Positions 60,601 to 64,000 of a DNA stretch of 64,000 nucleotides are shown here, in pieces. Below the pieces are notes generated by a model. That model did not search any database. It was not told where the DNA came from and worked only from the letters and a program-made list of their open reading frames with translations. Positions within the stretch are counted from its first letter, which is position 1, and the number at the start of each line of letters is the position of its first letter. The DNA lies in assembly GCA_018697195.1 (NCBI GenBank), contig CM031864.1, positions 27,066,944 through 27,130,943 of the forward strand, written 5' to 3'. A program made the position numbers and the translations under genes. The stretch comes from Certhia americana. Its lineage: Eukaryota > Chordata > Aves > Passeriformes > Certhiidae.

Positions 60601-61754
60601 CTGGAAACCCCTGGCTGACAAAGAATATGGGTTCAATCCAGAAAATAATGAAAGAATGGAGGAGTATTGGGGAGGGGAGGGGGGAAGAAGTGCCTACTGG
60701 CAAAGATGATTATTCAAGGCTTCATCAAAATAATAAACTGAGTTACTGGCATGCTGGCTGTGACTTGTAGGCACCAGGAACAGAGCTTGGGAAATAGTTC
60801 ATAATGAAGGGTGCACTCATTTAAGAAAGACAAAATCTTTTTTCCATGAAGTTAAAAAATCACCTATTGGAAATGTACAGCTACAAAATTGTAATAACTC
60901 TTAAGCAGCTCATGGGAAGTTCTTCTGCTCCATCAGACACTAAATGTTTTAAATATTTCAAATCTTTGGAACCTTAGACTTTGTCTTTTGTATGATGCAC
61001 CTAAGTGGTAGCTTCTTTTTGCCATGAAGACAAGACTACGATGATTGTTATAAGTTAATTCCAGCAGAGCATTTGTTAAATGACTGGCCCATTTTACAGT
61101 ACTGGTAACAGAAACCTGATTATTTTAACCTAGAATAACTGTGAAGTGCTATTGTGGCCTGTGGCAGTGGGTAAGGACTAGTGAGATTCTAAATGCGCCA
61201 AGCACAGTGCCTTCTTCTGACAAATATATCTGCCAGGTTAAATCTAACCTGGCAGATCAGACAGGTCTCTGCTGCACAGAGTGCTGACAATCTCTATGTC
61301 AGACTTCAGAAATAACCTGAAAATTTAACCTAATCTTTACTCTCAGTATTGTTTAAAATTATAATCATATATACCTGGTTTGGATATAATACCATCTAGA
61401 AGCAAATAAAAATCTTTCAAATATCTTCTATGCAAACTATGTAGGCTGCAGTCTTCAAGGCATATTTTGCCTTTTTTGGCTATAATGTCATCTTAAGGAA
61501 GACGTCGTGATGATCAAGTGTTCTTAAGAGCTGTGTTTGTTATAGAACAGAACATGAAATTTGGGCCTGGAATCAGTTACAAGGTAGCACACTCATTTTC
61601 AGAGAAACCCTTTGGAGGTTTTATCATGTAAAATGTTTTTGCCATCAAAATAGTTTTATTTTCAAATAGAAATATTATTTTTGATGGGATAAATATTCTA
61701 GAAAGGCAGCATAGAGGAGAATTTAAAAGAAAATCCTAAAAGTCAGTGCATTTG
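57603..61754. other. Long AT-rich stretch, no supported gene
   Basis: A 178-codon plus-strand frame (60004-60540) is the longest; its composition is hydrophobic and AT-driven with no domain, so I regard it as chance. A perfect 13-bp hairpin lies at 61228-61257. No repeat family is identified. Confidence 0.4.
61228..61257. repeat. Perfect 13-bp inverted repeat, 4-nt loop
   Basis: Arms at 61228-61240 (atctgccaggtta) and 61245-61257 are exact reverse complements, with loop aatc. The compact stem could extrude as a cruciform or fold in RNA. Confidence 0.9.
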
Positions 61755-61893
61755 GTGACATCCCCAACCCTGGAGTTGTCGAAGGAAGGCCTAGATCTGA
61801 CATTCATTGCTCTGGTCCAGGTGACAACGTGGAATTGGTCACAGGTAGACTTGATGATCTGAGAAAGCTTTCCCTACCTTAATATGTCTGTAA
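61755..61893 (+). mobile_element. CR1 LINE 3' fragment
   Basis: CCCAACCCTGGAGTTGTC, then CAGGTAGACTTGATGATCTG and the TGTCTGTAATTCTGTGA tail of CR1; diverged. Confidence 0.75.
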
Positions 61894-62125
61894 TTCTGTG
61901 AAATCCTATTCTGTATTTTCCACAGCATTCACTACAAATTATTCCCACCTTAGTGTGAGGCATTTGGACTTTTCCAGAGTGGAATTATTGATAATAAGTC
62001 TTTCAGCAATTGTTGTATGCAATATATTGTTATATCGAATACGATCCATCCAACAAGAAAATAGTCTTCTGGTCAGCATTATGAAGAAAAAGAGAAAGTT
62101 AATTTCATAATCTAGTGGAGTGGGT

Positions 62126-63200
62126 TGTGGTTTGTTTCTCGGCCAATGCACTAATTGTGTTTAAGTTTTGGTTTGCCAATTTGAAATTTTTTAATTGAGA
62201 GCAAAGCAGGCTTAAACTTAAAACGAAATAAAACTTTATTGACAGAGCTGAAAGGAACATAGTAAGGAAGAAAAATTTATATAAGAAGCAAACAAACAAG
62301 CAACACCCCCCAAAAAAGAAAAACAAAATCCTTTAGAACACTTTTTCTCCCTTGCTATCCTAATAATTTTCTTGCTAACAACATAGAGATAGAAACTTGT
62401 AGCTTTCAGTCAGTTTACTACCTTTAAAATAGTTTTTTTAACTTGCTTAAGGAAAATTGTTCTCCTTGCCATACTATTGACACTTCTTTACAAGAAAAAA
62501 CAAAAGTTTTCTTGTGGTTTCAATACTAGTACCAACAGCCGCCCCGAACAGAAAAATTCTGTTTGCAGTGTAAAAGTCCTTCTTACGTCTTGCAGCTATT
62601 CTTCTAACTGCTTTTCATAGGTTATTTCAATTTATTGGGGTGCTATTTTAAGGATGAGCTGTTACTACTGAGCAAAGCCCTCTTTGTCTATTTCTGGGAC
62701 TAGAAGTTTTTTACTACTATCTCCAAAGTTAAGTTTCTTATTTCTTTGTAGTCAAGTTTCTCACTGAATTCACAACGTGCATTTGCTTCATGCATTTGCA
62801 CTGGTGCCCTAAAACTCACAACTGAGCTAGAAGGTTACATCCCCTCAATGTATCTCCATGTGTTACAAGGAATCAAAAAAATACTAGTCAGAGACATTCT
62901 AAGTCAAGCGTAAAACAACCCTTCAATCCTTTTTGTCTAAAATCAACTATTTCTTTACAGACCTCAAAATCCCATGTTACCATCTCTATGTATTCACCTT
63001 TTTTCCTTTTCTTAATCCAAGAGAGAAATAGTATTTGCGAAGGCATCTCTTTTTTAAGCTTCACTACTAACCGAAACAGTTTACAAAGTCTTGCAAGGCC
63101 GAAAGGAATAAAACTTCATTTGGTTTAAGCTCTGTCTCAGGAACACAGGTCGCCGTGCTTCCCTGCCGGCCACGTGATTTCTGCCAGAACCATGAGCCAG
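62126..63200 (-). repeat. LTR, family B related (minus), right bound unknown
   Basis: Read on the minus strand, 62126-62240 carries AATAAAGTTTTATT, the TTTAAGTTTAAGCCTGCTTTGCTC block and AATTGGCAAACCAAAAC, as in the 3' ends of the LTRs at 20951 and 50366. The 5' end of this copy was not located; 63200 is only a rough limit. Confidence 0.6.
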
Positions 63201-64000
63201 CTCGACTTTGCTAAAGTTGGGAAAAAAACAAGGGAAAACCCAAACAGTCGTCGATACTGCTATTCTCTCATCTGTAGTAAAGTTGTCCTAAAGCGGCTGG
63301 GCACACAAAGTTCATTGCCAGACAGGCTAAAAGTCCCATTTATTTAGAATGCTGAGAGCCATATTCCATACTTGAAACTGGTAACAAAAGGCTTAATTGG
63401 CAGCCATTCCCATGGCATTTCTGGACATGTCTGTGTGTCCATGTGTGCCCTGCAAAAGAGCTTGAACTTGTCACAACCAATCCTTCAAAGGGCATAGATT
63501 TCAATCTCAAAACCTAATTAAAGTCTGTTCAGAGGGTTTGGCATCAAAGACCAGCACTATTTAATGTAAGCAGCTTTTCCTCTATGCTGCTCTGATCACC
63601 CTCTTTCCAATTGCTTTAGTTGTTTGCCGTATAAATTTTGCTAGAACTACAGGCTTGCAAGTTCTTGTGTGAGTTCTAATGACATGACCAGAATCAACTT
63701 TCTCTACTTATTGCACACCAGCCCAGTTACACAGCCCAGTCATGTTTAATTAGGGAATATATCAGCATATCTCCTGTCATGAGTCAGTGAACGCTCCCCA
63801 AATGTGTCCACCTTTAATTGGTACAAGTGCTTTGTACACACAGACTCAGGGAACATCTGCTTACAGTATGAAAATGGATTATTTTAAGTTTACAGTCAGT
63901 GGGTTAATGAAAGGTCACATTAGCTATCAGTGATATGCATCAGCTAGTTAAAAAATAAAGTGTTCAGTTAAATATTTATGCCAACTCTAAGCCTTAGCAT
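63201..64000. other. Unassigned DNA at the window end
   Basis: No gene, LTR end or CR1 copy is recognised. Sequence may include the rest of the preceding LTR. Confidence 0.4.

Overview
The window looks like AT-rich, gene-poor chromosomal DNA of a bird, probably a songbird. The evidence is the number of CR1 LINE 3' fragments (at least 14, several ending in the typical ATTCTATG-like tail), many solo retroviral LTRs with 5- or 6-bp target-site duplications (TSDs), and two decayed class II (betaretrovirus-like) endogenous retroviruses. I saw no Alu, L1 or other mammalian repeats. There are no operons, CRISPR arrays, tRNA or rRNA genes. No complete protein-coding gene can be supported, so this is most likely intergenic or deep intronic sequence.

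Layout: 0.5-5.4 kb holds ERV1, a minus-strand provirus remnant. Reading right to left it has dUTPase, protease, RT, RNase H, integrase, polypurine tract and 3' LTR. A plus-strand solo LTR interrupts its dUTPase region. 5.5-13.6 kb is AT-rich DNA with CR1 fragments, one LTR-like remnant and a perfect 18-bp hairpin. 13.6-17.1 kb is an unusual GC-rich island. It has a long open frame, a CAG tract and a CR1 piece, and is cut by three LTR insertions whose TSDs I could read. 17.1-20.6 kb is AT-rich with CR1. 20.6-28.1 kb holds ERV2, a plus-strand provirus with 5' LTR (itself split by another LTR), PBS, gag, pro and pol, all broken. 28.9-29.2 kb is a 356-bp solo LTR with a perfect 6-bp TSD. 29.3-46 kb is mostly unassigned AT-rich DNA with one LTR at 31.4 kb, a (CTTCCCAAAC)n minisatellite at 37 kb, an LTR-like stretch at 39 kb and CR1 copies. 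46.0-47.8 kb is one CR1 copy split by two LTRs in opposite orientation. 50.4-57.6 kb carries four more LTRs and a candidate host exon on the minus strand at 55.8-56.07 kb. 57.6-64 kb is AT-rich with a second hairpin and a partial LTR.

The window is best read as layers of retroelement insertion. Old CR1 and class II proviruses were later hit by younger LTR elements, nearly all now reduced to solo LTRs by LTR-LTR recombination. Nothing here supports a new functional system. The items most worth checking are the LTR-interrupted open frame at 13.6-15.2 kb, the candidate exons at 55.8 and 29.9 kb, the G-quadruplex-prone minisatellite, and two LTR families that share R-U5 but not U3.
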